Part shown: one piece after another, positions 32,520 to 40,920 of the stretch | Position numbering within the stretch: position 1 is the first letter of the stretch | How the letters are laid out: the number at the start of each line of letters is the position of its first letter | Assembly (NCBI RefSeq): GCF_000353285.1 | Contig: NZ_KB731324.1 | Span: 3,800,577-3,864,576 of the forward strand | Origin: Leptolyngbya boryana PCC 6306 | GTDB taxonomy: Bacteria; Cyanobacteriota; Cyanobacteriia; Leptolyngbyales; Leptolyngbyaceae | Reading direction: 5' to 3' | DNA length: 64,000 nt | Position numbers and translations under genes: made by a program | Notes under the pieces: generated by a model | Database searches by the model: none | The model's input: only the letters and a program-made list of their open reading frames with translations | Told to the model about the DNA's origin: nothing

Positions 32520-33173
32520 ATGATTTTCTCTCTTGTGCCATTCAGGCTAACTCTCTTCAGCATTGTTCTAGTTGCTGGCAGAATTGTGATTGATCCGAAT
32601 CTTGGTCAAGATTCAGTGTTTGAGTTTCCCAATCAAGTACAACTCGATCAAGCTCAATTTGTTGCAGGACAGGCGATTGAAACGAAAAGCTTGCTTAGAG
32701 ATTGGGGAGACATCAAAGGCTATGAATATACTTATCAACAAGACAATCAGGCATTCAAAGTAAAAATTCACTACCTGCCAGAATCAGATGGAGATATGGC
32801 GAGCTATCGATCTGCCTATGGGATTGATTCTCAAAAAGCTGTCGTGAAATCTCAGCAGCAGCAAGGACAGACTGGTTTTTACGATCGATTTGAGCATGAA
32901 CAGACTGCTTATCTCAGTTCTTGTATCAATCCTCGCGGTTCGAGTACCGTGACGCACGCGCAATTTTTCGCGAATCGCAACACTTACGATCTGAAGCTCG
33001 ATCGAGCTATCCCGGTAATTTTAGGCACAGAAGATTTGCGTGATTCCCGATGTTTGTGGGTTACAATTTCAGCACCCATTGCGAATCAGTCGGTGGATGC
33101 CGTTCATCAGCAATTAGTCGCAGTTTGGCAAGAGATTTATGCTTGGTGGTCGCCAAGATTTCCAAAACGTTAG
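32520..33173 (+). CDS. Cyanoexosortase A system-associated protein
   Basis: A 217-residue protein with one N-terminal membrane anchor (LVPFRLTLFSIVLVAGRIVI) and a periplasmic domain of EpsI-like style. Conserved features include RDWGDIKGYEYTYQQ, HYLPESDGDMASYRSAY, two cysteines (SSCINPRG, SRCLWVT) and the characteristic end YAWWSPRFPK. The gene lies 6 bases after the exosortase and 15 before the HpsJ-like gene, so one operon is likely. The role of the protein is not known; homologues always accompany the exosortase. Confidence 0.78.
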   Translation: MIFSLVPFRLTLFSIVLVAGRIVIDPNLGQDSVFEFPNQVQLDQAQFVAGQAIETKSLLRDWGDIKGYEYTYQQDNQAFKVKIHYLPESDGDMASYRSAYGIDSQKAVVKSQQQQGQTGFYDRFEHEQTAYLSSCINPRGSSTVTHAQFFANRNTYDLKLDRAIPVILGTEDLRDSRCLWVTISAPIANQSVDAVHQQLVAVWQEIYAWWSPRFPKR

Positions 33174-33188
33174 CAAAGTAGAGTGATT

Positions 33189-33899
33189 ATGCAGTTTGAG
33201 TCGTCTTCTGCCGGAAAGGCGATCGCAGGTTTGCGAATCGTAGGCTATGGAATTTTAGTCTTATGTGTGTTCGATCTCGTCGATTTGTTATATCCGTTTC
33301 AAGTGTTTAACTCGGATTGGGAGTTCAATACGGTTGGAAATTTGGTCGAGCGAGTTGGCTTTCCGCTAATTGGGTTCGGATTGATCTTTTTGGGTGAGGA
33401 AACGAGTCGCCACAAGGTCGAGCGGTTTGCGCTGAAGCCCTTGTCGTGGGCGCTTTTAATTTATGCGATCGCTTACTTGCTTCTAGTTCCGCTCACAGTT
33501 AGCTCAGGCTGGCGAATTTACAATCAAAACAACGCCAAGCTGGTGAATCAACTCGCACAACAGCGCGATCGAACTAAAGCGGCTCAAGAACAATTAGGCA
33601 AGTTGTCAGATGAACAAGTCAAAGCGTTAGTTCAGCGATCGGCGATTGGCTCCGTAGAGAACTTTAATGTTCCTCAGTTTCGCAAGCAGCAGCTAGAAGG
33701 CGTGGAAGCGCAAGCTCAGCAGGTAGAAGCTCAACTCAAAGCAACCGTCGCCCAACAGACGCAGAATCTGGTCAAGAAGGGCACGAAATGGGCATTGGGT
33801 GCTGCTGTTGCGGGGGTTGCGTTTTTGTATCTCTGGTCTTTATCGAGTTGGGCGCGTGAGAAGAAAATCAAAGCTCGACCGCTGGCAATGTCGCGGTAG
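33189..33899 (+). CDS. hpsJ: HpsJ-like membrane protein
   Basis: A 236-residue protein from the ATG at 33189, with GAG at 6 bases; a GTG six bases earlier is less likely. It has four membrane helices: an N-terminal one (GLRIVGYGILVLCVFDLVDL), two more near residues 55 and 90, and one close to the C-terminus (WALGAAVAGVAFLYLWSL). Between the third and fourth is a long coiled coil of about 90 residues rich in Q, A and E. The arrangement and the context with a cyanoexosortase match HpsJ proteins involved in hormogonium polysaccharide secretion and gliding. Whether it is the true HpsJ orthologue or a relative is unsure. Confidence 0.72.
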   Translation: MQFESSSAGKAIAGLRIVGYGILVLCVFDLVDLLYPFQVFNSDWEFNTVGNLVERVGFPLIGFGLIFLGEETSRHKVERFALKPLSWALLIYAIAYLLLVPLTVSSGWRIYNQNNAKLVNQLAQQRDRTKAAQEQLGKLSDEQVKALVQRSAIGSVENFNVPQFRKQQLEGVEAQAQQVEAQLKATVAQQTQNLVKKGTKWALGAAVAGVAFLYLWSLSSWAREKKIKARPLAMSR

Positions 33900-33904
33900 T
33901 CGCT

Positions 33905-34239
33905 CTCTTGCTGTCATGATCTTTGATCTGAGCATCGAGAATTGCAAACAGTTGATGTAATTGCCGCTTTGGATCGCATAGTTTAATTGCCCGCGTCACG
34001 CCAGCTTTTGCTCAGCGATCGCGGGCTTCAGGCTGCATGATCAATGGTTCTATCGAGCAGCCCAAACTGTCCCAGGCTTACGAATGATCAAGTGAGAATT
34101 CGGTTACTAGTCTGCCAGGAAAGCAAAGTGCAACCTTGTCCTATGTTTAGGGCATGACAGCTTGAGTCTTGGCTAATGTCGCTAAAAACGGTTCAATCCC
34201 ACCATAGAGTTCTCCAGCAGACAGATGTAGCACTCGCAT
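33905..34239 (-). pseudogene. Decayed GT4 glycosyltransferase remnant
   Basis: From an ATG at 34239, with AGGAG 10 bases upstream, the frame reads MRVLHLSAGELYGGIEPFLA, the typical start of a family-4 glycosyltransferase. Stops follow at 34147-34149 and 34141-34143. The same frame then continues with VALCFPGRLVTEF, also typical, then stops at 34078-34080 and 34012-34014, and ends with KRQLHQLFAILDAQ, a likely C-terminal helix of such an enzyme. The middle, about 250 codons, is missing. It lies immediately upstream of the ACP-thioesterase gene, on the same strand. Confidence 0.7.
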
Positions 34240-34260
34240 CACACGGTATCTCCTCGGTAG

Positions 34261-35355
34261 CTAAACTTTAGTGTGAACAGGATGACTTAAGCTCTGCTTC
34301 AGAATCTGAGCCAAGTGTTGCACATATGGCTCCGCCAGCATTGCCCCATGATCCCCAGGCATTTCATGAACTTCTAACCCTCCTAAAGCAATACTTTTCC
34401 AAAGTATTTCCGGTGCTTCTCGAGATTGCAAAACTCCACTTTCGCGCTCTTGAGCCTGGAAGAGTAAGACTTTACCCGGATAAGGTTTTGGCAAATACGG
34501 CTCGAAAAAATGAGATTCTCCAAGTGGATATGCTTGATACGCTTTATAAGCTCCTTCAGGAGAAGGCTGGACACGAGGAAACAATGCTGCGCGAGTTCTG
34601 CGGATGATTTCACTCAGTTCAAGCTCCGAAAGCCTAGTGATCGTCTGCTTGAACGAATTCCATCTCAAGCGCTTGCTGAGAAAAGTGTCAAAAACAATCA
34701 GCGAACCGACTGACTGCCCAGACGCGATTAGCTGTTGCGCCATCTCCAGCGCAATTCTCCCGCCCAAAGAAAAGCCCATCAAAAAGTAAGGTCCTTGAGG
34801 CTGTAGCGATCGCATTTCTTGGATGTAATGACCTGCTAAGGCTTCGATCTGACGGGGTAAATCTGGAACATGCTCGATCGACTCTTGAGCAATCCCGTAG
34901 CGCAGTCCGTAGACAGGCTGATCAGATCCTAAATGCTGACACAGACTGCGATATTCCAGCACATGGATACCAAACAAAATGGGCTTAGAACCCTTGGTTT
35001 GCAGCGGAGCAAGGGAATACCACGCAGAAGGGCTACATGCTTTGATCTTCTGTGCAAGTTGCTGAATTGTGGGGGCTTCAAAAATACTGGCAAGGCTCAA
35101 GTCTCGGTCAAACAGTTCTTCGAGTTCTTCGAGTACATCGATTGCCAGCATTGAGGTTCCACCCAAGTCGAAGAAATTGTCGTGAATCTGAATCTGCTCG
35201 ACTGATAGTGCCTGTTTCCAAATTTGGGCAATGTCCTGTTCGATCTGATCAATCGAAGAGTGACCTGCTCGATCTGCATCAATCTGATACAGAAAGTCCT
35301 GATTTTGATCCCAATTTGGCTGTTGAGAAAGTAACTGTTCAGCAAGACTAGACAT
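34261..35355 (-). CDS. Free-standing acyl-carrier protein plus thioesterase didomain
   Basis: A 364-residue protein from the ATG at 35355, with GAGGGG 5 bases upstream. Residues 30-105 are a carrier domain of the NRPS/PKS type with the phosphopantetheine site Ser near 65 in DNFFDLGGTSMLAIDV. After a linker comes an alpha/beta-hydrolase thioesterase (about 115-360): Ser near 194 in GFSLGGRIALE, Asp in IVFDTFLSKR or a later site, and His near 336 in MPGDHGAML. This is the end of an NRPS module, but no condensation, adenylation or ketosynthase domain is nearby. It could load and release an acyl group onto a polysaccharide or other acceptor. The gene lies in the polysaccharide locus. Confidence 0.85.
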   Translation of the reverse strand: MSSLAEQLLSQQPNWDQNQDFLYQIDADRAGHSSIDQIEQDIAQIWKQALSVEQIQIHDNFFDLGGTSMLAIDVLEELEELFDRDLSLASIFEAPTIQQLAQKIKACSPSAWYSLAPLQTKGSKPILFGIHVLEYRSLCQHLGSDQPVYGLRYGIAQESIEHVPDLPRQIEALAGHYIQEMRSLQPQGPYFLMGFSLGGRIALEMAQQLIASGQSVGSLIVFDTFLSKRLRWNSFKQTITRLSELELSEIIRRTRAALFPRVQPSPEGAYKAYQAYPLGESHFFEPYLPKPYPGKVLLFQAQERESGVLQSREAPEILWKSIALGGLEVHEMPGDHGAMLAEPYVQHLAQILKQSLSHPVHTKV

Positions 35356-35469
35356 GGTTCCCCTCATCCAACAATTTTATATGTAACGCTATTTCTGCGA
35401 AGGATGCACCTCTGAAAATCAAAATAATATAGCCTTCTTTGAGCTAAGCTATCTGTCTGAAATTGCAAC

Positions 35470-36711
35470 TTATACGAATGCTGTTTCCTTGCGATTGATC
35501 GCTCGCTCATAAATTCTCAAGCTCTCTTGTGCCATCAGATCTTGATCAAATTGCAGCGATCGCGTGCGACTTGCGATCGACAATTTTCCCCGTAACTGAG
35601 GCTCTCTTAACAACCGATTAGCAGCTTCTGCTAATGCCTCTGCATCATTCATCGGAACCGTTAATCCTTCAATTCCACCTCGGCTCACCCAAGTGACTCC
35701 ACTCTTTGGAATTGCAGTATTAATCACCGGACACCCACTTGCCATTGCTTCTACTTGCACTAACCCAAATGCCTCACTACGCGCATTCGACGGAAACCAT
35801 AAAGCAGTCGATGCCCGATACGCTCCAACCAGTTCATCTTGAGTAAGCTGCTGCTTAAATACCACGCGATCGCCCACACCAATGTCCATTGCCTGACGCT
35901 GCAAGGCGTCTGCTAACTCGCCTTTTCCAACAATCATTAAGGTGCCAGGAACGTCGCGTAAAGCGGCAATTGCGACATGCAAGGCTTTGTAATAAACTAA
36001 GCGCCCCACACACAGCCAAATTGGACCTGAATGCATTGCCCTTAATCGTCTCTCGTAAGCGATCGCGGCTGGAGTCGGCTGGCGATAAATGGATAAATCA
36101 ATCCCAAAGGGAAGAACTTCAACGCGATCGCGATAGGGACGTAGAAAATCTGATCCTGCTAGATAATTTGGGCTACCAATCAAAACTCGCGCCGCCCGAT
36201 GGTAAATATGCTTGAGCATCGGATTGACAACATGCTTGAGTACGCGCTGTTTCACAATATCGCTATGGTGCGTCACAACCAGCGGAATCGTTGAATTTGC
36301 TAATGCCCAATGCATTCCCATTGCGGGATTCGGCGTATGTAGATGAGCAATATCATAGGCAGCCCTGCGTCTATCAAAATATTGAGAGAAGGTTGTAAAA
36401 ACATCAACGCGTGCAACATTCAACAGTCGTCCTAGTCGAATCACGCGTACATTACCGTCGAGTTCTTCAATCGTGTAAGTTTGCTGAGCTTCTCGACCTT
36501 CGCGATCGCAAGTGTTCACGCACAAAACATCAACCTTCGCTCCTAGTGCAGCTTGCGAAGTGGCGATAGCACGCACATGCGTTTCAATCCCACCGGGTTG
36601 AGGTGGATAGTACTTTGATAGATGACAAATTCGCAGCGGGGTATGCGGATTCCGTACAGATCTACTAACACTGGGGGCTTCAATGTGATTTGAGATTTGA
36701 ATGTACGACAT
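35470..36711 (-). CDS. Family-4 glycosyltransferase
   Basis: A 413-residue protein with GT-B fold. N-domain: RICHLSKYYPPQPGGIETHV and a helix; DVLCVNTC; the acceptor loop HHSDIVKQRVLKHV. C-domain: WLCVGRLVYYKALHVAI, TLMIVGKGELADAL, then the donor site FPSNARSEAFGLVQVEAMAS with the E-x7-E pattern and PVINTAIPKSG. This is a retaining transferase of the kind used in extracellular polysaccharide assembly; donor unknown. It is read towards the ACP-thioesterase gene and lies 449 bases from the Wza-type gene on the same strand. Confidence 0.9.
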   Translation of the reverse strand: MSYIQISNHIEAPSVSRSVRNPHTPLRICHLSKYYPPQPGGIETHVRAIATSQAALGAKVDVLCVNTCDREGREAQQTYTIEELDGNVRVIRLGRLLNVARVDVFTTFSQYFDRRRAAYDIAHLHTPNPAMGMHWALANSTIPLVVTHHSDIVKQRVLKHVVNPMLKHIYHRAARVLIGSPNYLAGSDFLRPYRDRVEVLPFGIDLSIYRQPTPAAIAYERRLRAMHSGPIWLCVGRLVYYKALHVAIAALRDVPGTLMIVGKGELADALQRQAMDIGVGDRVVFKQQLTQDELVGAYRASTALWFPSNARSEAFGLVQVEAMASGCPVINTAIPKSGVTWVSRGGIEGLTVPMNDAEALAEAANRLLREPQLRGKLSIASRTRSLQFDQDLMAQESLRIYERAINRKETAFV

Positions 36712-37160
36712 GATTACAATACAGGTGTGACAAGATCAATAAGAAATCTGAGCAAATTGACAGGTAGAATTCTCCCAGAACAATCATTCGACTAACTCTT
36801 AAGGGGCAACCGCAATGATCAGGATGAGTCGCCAAGGCTGGGTTGATAGAAATAGTTGCAAACTTACTAAATCGAATCAATTTTAGTACTTGAATTTTAC
36901 AGAGTTTCTTTTACTAGAGAGCTACGTAGATGTGCGGGGATTCGTTTAGCTTGTAGAAGAAAAGAGAACGTTTCTAGATAATTTCTTGGTGTAATGATCA
37001 ATTTGAATTTATTGTGGATGCACCATCAAATCATCGACTATATTGCATCCGCGAAAATCTGGGTTGTATCTGTTGAGCAAAACCGAAACACCAGCGAACT
37101 TCAGGATTCGAGAGCAATCCTGAAGTTCATGAGCAGAGATTATTGTGGCGAACGACTAGA
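36712..37160. other. Intergenic region with a perfect 13-bp hairpin
   Basis: 449 bases without a gene. A hairpin at 37096-37128 has GAACTTCAGGATT pairing with AATCCTGAAGTTC around a 7-base loop. It is 33 bases after the Wza-type stop on the minus strand, without a T run, so it may stabilise the mRNA end rather than terminate. The region also holds the upstream control sequences of the glycosyltransferase at 35470-36711; I could not identify a promoter box with confidence. Confidence 0.5.
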
Positions 37161-38282
37161 CTAATTACCTAGCAAGAGTCGTAGCAATCCAAAAGCTCCT
37201 GTGACTGGGCTAACAACTGCTCCTAACAGATCAGAAATTTTTGCTGTACTGCTACGATTCACAATGATCACATCGTTTTGATGAATTGCTGGATTTGAAT
37301 TCTCATCTAATCCGATCGCAACATCAAACTTAAATTCTCGCCGATTCACTGATCCATCCGGCATCAAACGCACTAATTCAATCTTCGTCTTTTTACCTCG
37401 CCCCGGTGCAACACCGCCCGCTGCGAGAATTGCCTGCATCAACGTCGAATTCGGACGTACAGCAACACCCCCGGGTCGAACAACCTCACCAACTACATTC
37501 ACCTGAATTTGCTCAGGCGAAAAATTGCTCATTGCAATGTTTGTTGCCTCAGTTGGATCAATCTTCTCTGCGATGGGCACATACACTGTATCGCCATCTT
37601 GGAGCGGGATATCTTGTGCTAGCTCACCTTCTCTCAGATACTTCCACAAATTCACCTTGATTGTCTCCGGCGTACCATCTGCTGTGGGACGGCGCACTTC
37701 AATCTCTTTGACATTTGCCAGTTGAGCAATCCCACCCGCAGTTTGAATCGCTTTAGAAACGGTCGGCCACTGGCTCCCACTCTCAGCCGAGCTTCGCTGG
37801 CTCAAACTTGCCTGGTTCACTTCACTGCCAATCGTATTGACGATGTAAGATCCCGGACGATTGACTGCACCAATAATGCCGACTTTCAAAGGGCGGGGCG
37901 CAACCAAACTCACTGTAACGACAGGATTCTTGACAAATTTCTGATACCGCTCTTTTAAGCGTTCTGAAGCTTGATTCAGCGTCAATCCCTGAACTGATAC
38001 ACTGCCTACCCACGGTAGATTCAACATACCGTCTAGTAGAATTGTGTAGCGTGGTTCCAGCGTGAGTTCAGGAACATCAAACAGATCGAGCCGCACTAAA
38101 TCTCCTGCGCCTAACTTGTAGCTACTTCCGATCGCTGACGTAATCTCAGATTTGGGGGTTACGCCTGCTTGCAGGAGCGGCAGCGTTCTAGAGGGTGGCA
38201 TTGGAGTCTGAGCCAACACAACGATCGGCTGAATCATTGCCATTGACAAGCCTAGACACAAGCGAGTTAAAGCCCTATTCAT
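37161..38282 (-). CDS. Wza-type polysaccharide export protein (OPX, SLBB domains)
   Basis: A 373-residue protein with a signal peptide (LCLGLSMAMIQPIVVLAQT). The polysaccharide-export domain begins near residue 55 with YKLGAGDLVRLDLFDVPEL and contains LNLPWVGSVSVQGLT and RYQKFVKNPVVTVSL. Then come two SLBB-type parts, the first at VGIIGAVNRPGSYIV and the second at VNVVGEVVRPGGVAVRP. The end is hydrophobic and short. In the family these proteins form the outer-membrane channel for polymer export. It is divergent from the Wzc-type gene, 243 bases away, which is its usual partner. Confidence 0.92.
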   Translation of the reverse strand: MNRALTRLCLGLSMAMIQPIVVLAQTPMPPSRTLPLLQAGVTPKSEITSAIGSSYKLGAGDLVRLDLFDVPELTLEPRYTILLDGMLNLPWVGSVSVQGLTLNQASERLKERYQKFVKNPVVTVSLVAPRPLKVGIIGAVNRPGSYIVNTIGSEVNQASLSQRSSAESGSQWPTVSKAIQTAGGIAQLANVKEIEVRRPTADGTPETIKVNLWKYLREGELAQDIPLQDGDTVYVPIAEKIDPTEATNIAMSNFSPEQIQVNVVGEVVRPGGVAVRPNSTLMQAILAAGGVAPGRGKKTKIELVRLMPDGSVNRREFKFDVAIGLDENSNPAIHQNDVIIVNRSSTAKISDLLGAVVSPVTGAFGLLRLLLGN

Positions 38283-38524
38283 ATTGAAGTTAATGGCAAA
38301 TGTGACAATTAGAAGAAGGTACAGGCAAACGTTAAGGTAAACGATTCTAAGGAATTTCCACCCTGTAATATCCCTAGATTATCAGTACTGCTCAAAACGT
38401 GAGATTCAGTACCATTACGGACTCTGGAATCAAAATGGCGTGAAATACTGGGCGCAACCTGATGGTGTTCTGCACTGCCAGCAGAAAATACGCAAGTAGC
38501 ATCACGGAATACCCACTTGAGTTC

Positions 38525-40801
38525 ATGAGTACTAATCCTTTATCCAAGCTGTATCAATCTGAGCGAGAGCACGCAACTCCGCTGCACCTTTTTAGCCTAA
38601 AAAACACGGAGAGCCGTTCCGAAGTTGATCTCAAGAAAATCTGGGATATTGTCCAGCGAAGAAAGCTCTTTGTCGCAGTCGTTGCTCTGATTCTATTGGG
38701 TGCAACTATGGCATGGTCAGTCTCGCGCAAGCCTGTCTATATGAGTACATTCCGGCTATTGATTGAGGCAGATAAAGGCAAAATGCTGGGACAGCAAGCC
38801 AGTATGGGGCTGAGTGAACTCACTTCCAGTACGAATTTTACGACTCTAACTCAAGTACTCAAAAGTTCTCAGGTGTTACAGCCTGCTTTCAAAGAACTGC
38901 AAAAAGAATATCCGAATCTTAAGTTTGATCAGTTTCTCACATCACTCTCTGTGACTCGCCTCAAAGATACCGAAATTCTTGAAGTCAGCTATCTCGATCA
39001 CGATCCGAATCAAGGGCTATCCGTGGTTGAGAAGCTGTCGCAGAACTATTTGGATTATGGGGAGCAATTAAGAAGTCGCAATCTTCAGCAAGGAATTAAG
39101 TTTGTCGAAAAACAGCTTCCTGGACTTTACACCCGAGTCAATCAGATTCAAAGTCAACTCCAAGGGTTTCGAGAATCAAACCAGATTGTGAATCCAGAAG
39201 ATCGCGCAAAATACTTGATTACTCTCAGTAGTGAGATTGAAACGAATCAAAAGCAAACTCAAGCAAAGCTGGCTGAGTCCAAAGCACTTTACGCAACGTT
39301 GCGAAAGCAGGTCGGCAATACTCCTGAAGTTGCGATCGCGGCTTCTGCACTCAGTGAATCGAAAGCGTTTCAAGAACTACGATCGCAACTCCAGCAAGTT
39401 GAAACTCAGCTGTCAATGAACGCAGAGCGCCTCACTCCAGATGCTCCTCCTGTGCAAGCGTTGATCAAGAAGCGCCAGGGAATTCTTGCTCAAATGGAAC
39501 GAGAAGCAAGACAAACTTTGAGTACAACTGGCGTGAAACAAGCTCAAGGCAACCTGAGTGGAACGTTAATTGAACTCAACCGCCAGCTGATTACAGTGAG
39601 CAATGAGATCAATGCGCTAGAGGCGAGAGATCGCTCCCTCGTAGCAACGGCTCGGCAGTTGCAAGTGAATTTAAAGGCAATTCCGTCTCTGATTCGTCAA
39701 GATGTCGATCTACAGCGAGAACTCAAGGTTGCGAATGATAGCTTGGATCGTTTCCTTGCCAGTCGTGAAACATTGCAAATCGAAGCGGCACAAAATACAC
39801 AGCCCTGGCAGATTATTTCTGCCCCTTCCCAACGTCCAGCACCGATTTTCCCAAGCATTCCTCAAAGTGCGGCATTAGGCGCTCTCGGCAGCCTGTTTCT
39901 CAGTGTTTTAGCAGCACTCCTCGTCGATAAACTCGATGATGTTCTCTATTCTGCGGAAGACCTCAAACAGGATACAAAGATTCCATTGCTAAGCGTCATT
40001 CCGTTCTACAAGAACCTGCATGAACCAAGCTTGCCCGCAATGTCTTCGTTACGGAATCTACCGAGTGGAGCTTTGGCTGAAAATGCGGGTAAACCTGCTC
40101 AAACGTTCTCGATCGACTTAAGCGAAGATGCTGCTATCTTCCGCGAGGCATTTCGGAGCTTGAATCTCAGCCTTTCAATGACGAATCTGCAAAATCCATT
40201 GCATTCGATCGTCGTTGCTTCAGCGCTAGCAAGTGATGGTAAATCAACCGTTGCAATGAATATGGCACTTGCGGCTGCAACGATGGGTCAGCGGGTTTTG
40301 CTCGTGGATGCGGATCTGTATCGATCGAAAGTGCATGTCTATGCAAGAGTTCCGAATGAACAAGGCTTAAGCCAGTATCTTACCTCAGATGCTCCGTTAG
40401 ATACGTTGATCCAACAGTCTGCAATGGAGCAGAACCTATTTGTTTTAACGGCGGGCAAGGCTCAGATGGATGCAAGTCGTCTCTTGTCGTCGAGCAAGAT
40501 GAAGACGCTCATGGAAGGCCTCAAAGAGGAATTTGATTTGATTATCTACGATGCACCTCCGGTGCTAGGCTTCTCAGATAGCTTGATCTTATCCGGTCAA
40601 GTGGATGGAAGTGTTCTGGTTGTTGGGCTTGGCAATACAGGTCGAACGGCTTTAATCGAATCGCTGCGAGGCTTGCAAATGTCGGGTAGCCCAGTCTTAG
40701 GTATCGTTGCAAATTGCCTCAAGCCTGGTACGCATTTAGCGCATAAGTATCACGAATACGTCCGCCGTAACTACAACTCGGATTTAGTTGAGACAGTCTA
40801 A
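38525..40801 (+). CDS. Wzc-type chain-length regulator with BY-kinase domain
   Basis: A 758-residue protein from the ATG at 38525 (MSTNPLSKLYQSEREHATP); an ATG at 38462 would add 21 residues. Membrane helix near residue 50 (LFVAVVALILLGATMAW), long periplasmic coiled-coil region, second helix near 450, then cytoplasmic kinase with Walker A ALASDGKSTVAMN, Walker A' VLLVDADLYR and Walker B LIIYDAPPVLG. The last 15 residues have three tyrosines (KYHEYVRRNYNSD), the usual autophosphorylation cluster, though short. Such proteins control polymer length by cycles of tyrosine phosphorylation together with the Wza-type channel. Confidence 0.9.
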   Translation: MSTNPLSKLYQSEREHATPLHLFSLKNTESRSEVDLKKIWDIVQRRKLFVAVVALILLGATMAWSVSRKPVYMSTFRLLIEADKGKMLGQQASMGLSELTSSTNFTTLTQVLKSSQVLQPAFKELQKEYPNLKFDQFLTSLSVTRLKDTEILEVSYLDHDPNQGLSVVEKLSQNYLDYGEQLRSRNLQQGIKFVEKQLPGLYTRVNQIQSQLQGFRESNQIVNPEDRAKYLITLSSEIETNQKQTQAKLAESKALYATLRKQVGNTPEVAIAASALSESKAFQELRSQLQQVETQLSMNAERLTPDAPPVQALIKKRQGILAQMEREARQTLSTTGVKQAQGNLSGTLIELNRQLITVSNEINALEARDRSLVATARQLQVNLKAIPSLIRQDVDLQRELKVANDSLDRFLASRETLQIEAAQNTQPWQIISAPSQRPAPIFPSIPQSAALGALGSLFLSVLAALLVDKLDDVLYSAEDLKQDTKIPLLSVIPFYKNLHEPSLPAMSSLRNLPSGALAENAGKPAQTFSIDLSEDAAIFREAFRSLNLSLSMTNLQNPLHSIVVASALASDGKSTVAMNMALAAATMGQRVLLVDADLYRSKVHVYARVPNEQGLSQYLTSDAPLDTLIQQSAMEQNLFVLTAGKAQMDASRLLSSSKMKTLMEGLKEEFDLIIYDAPPVLGFSDSLILSGQVDGSVLVVGLGNTGRTALIESLRGLQMSGSPVLGIVANCLKPGTHLAHKYHEYVRRNYNSDLVETV

Positions 40802-40920
40802 TTGCTCAAGTTGAACCGACAAACATCACATACCGATTCGGATCTGACATGATGACTTATTGCTGTTCTAACAGCTTCGTCCCTGCAGAATGCTCAATAT
40901 GTTAGGAAGTTCCTAAGCTT

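Noticed and set aside
34185-34200. GGTTCAATCCC resembling a tRNA T-loop
   Set aside because: On the minus strand it codes for GGIEP in the glycosyltransferase remnant and no acceptor or anticodon arm can be drawn around it.
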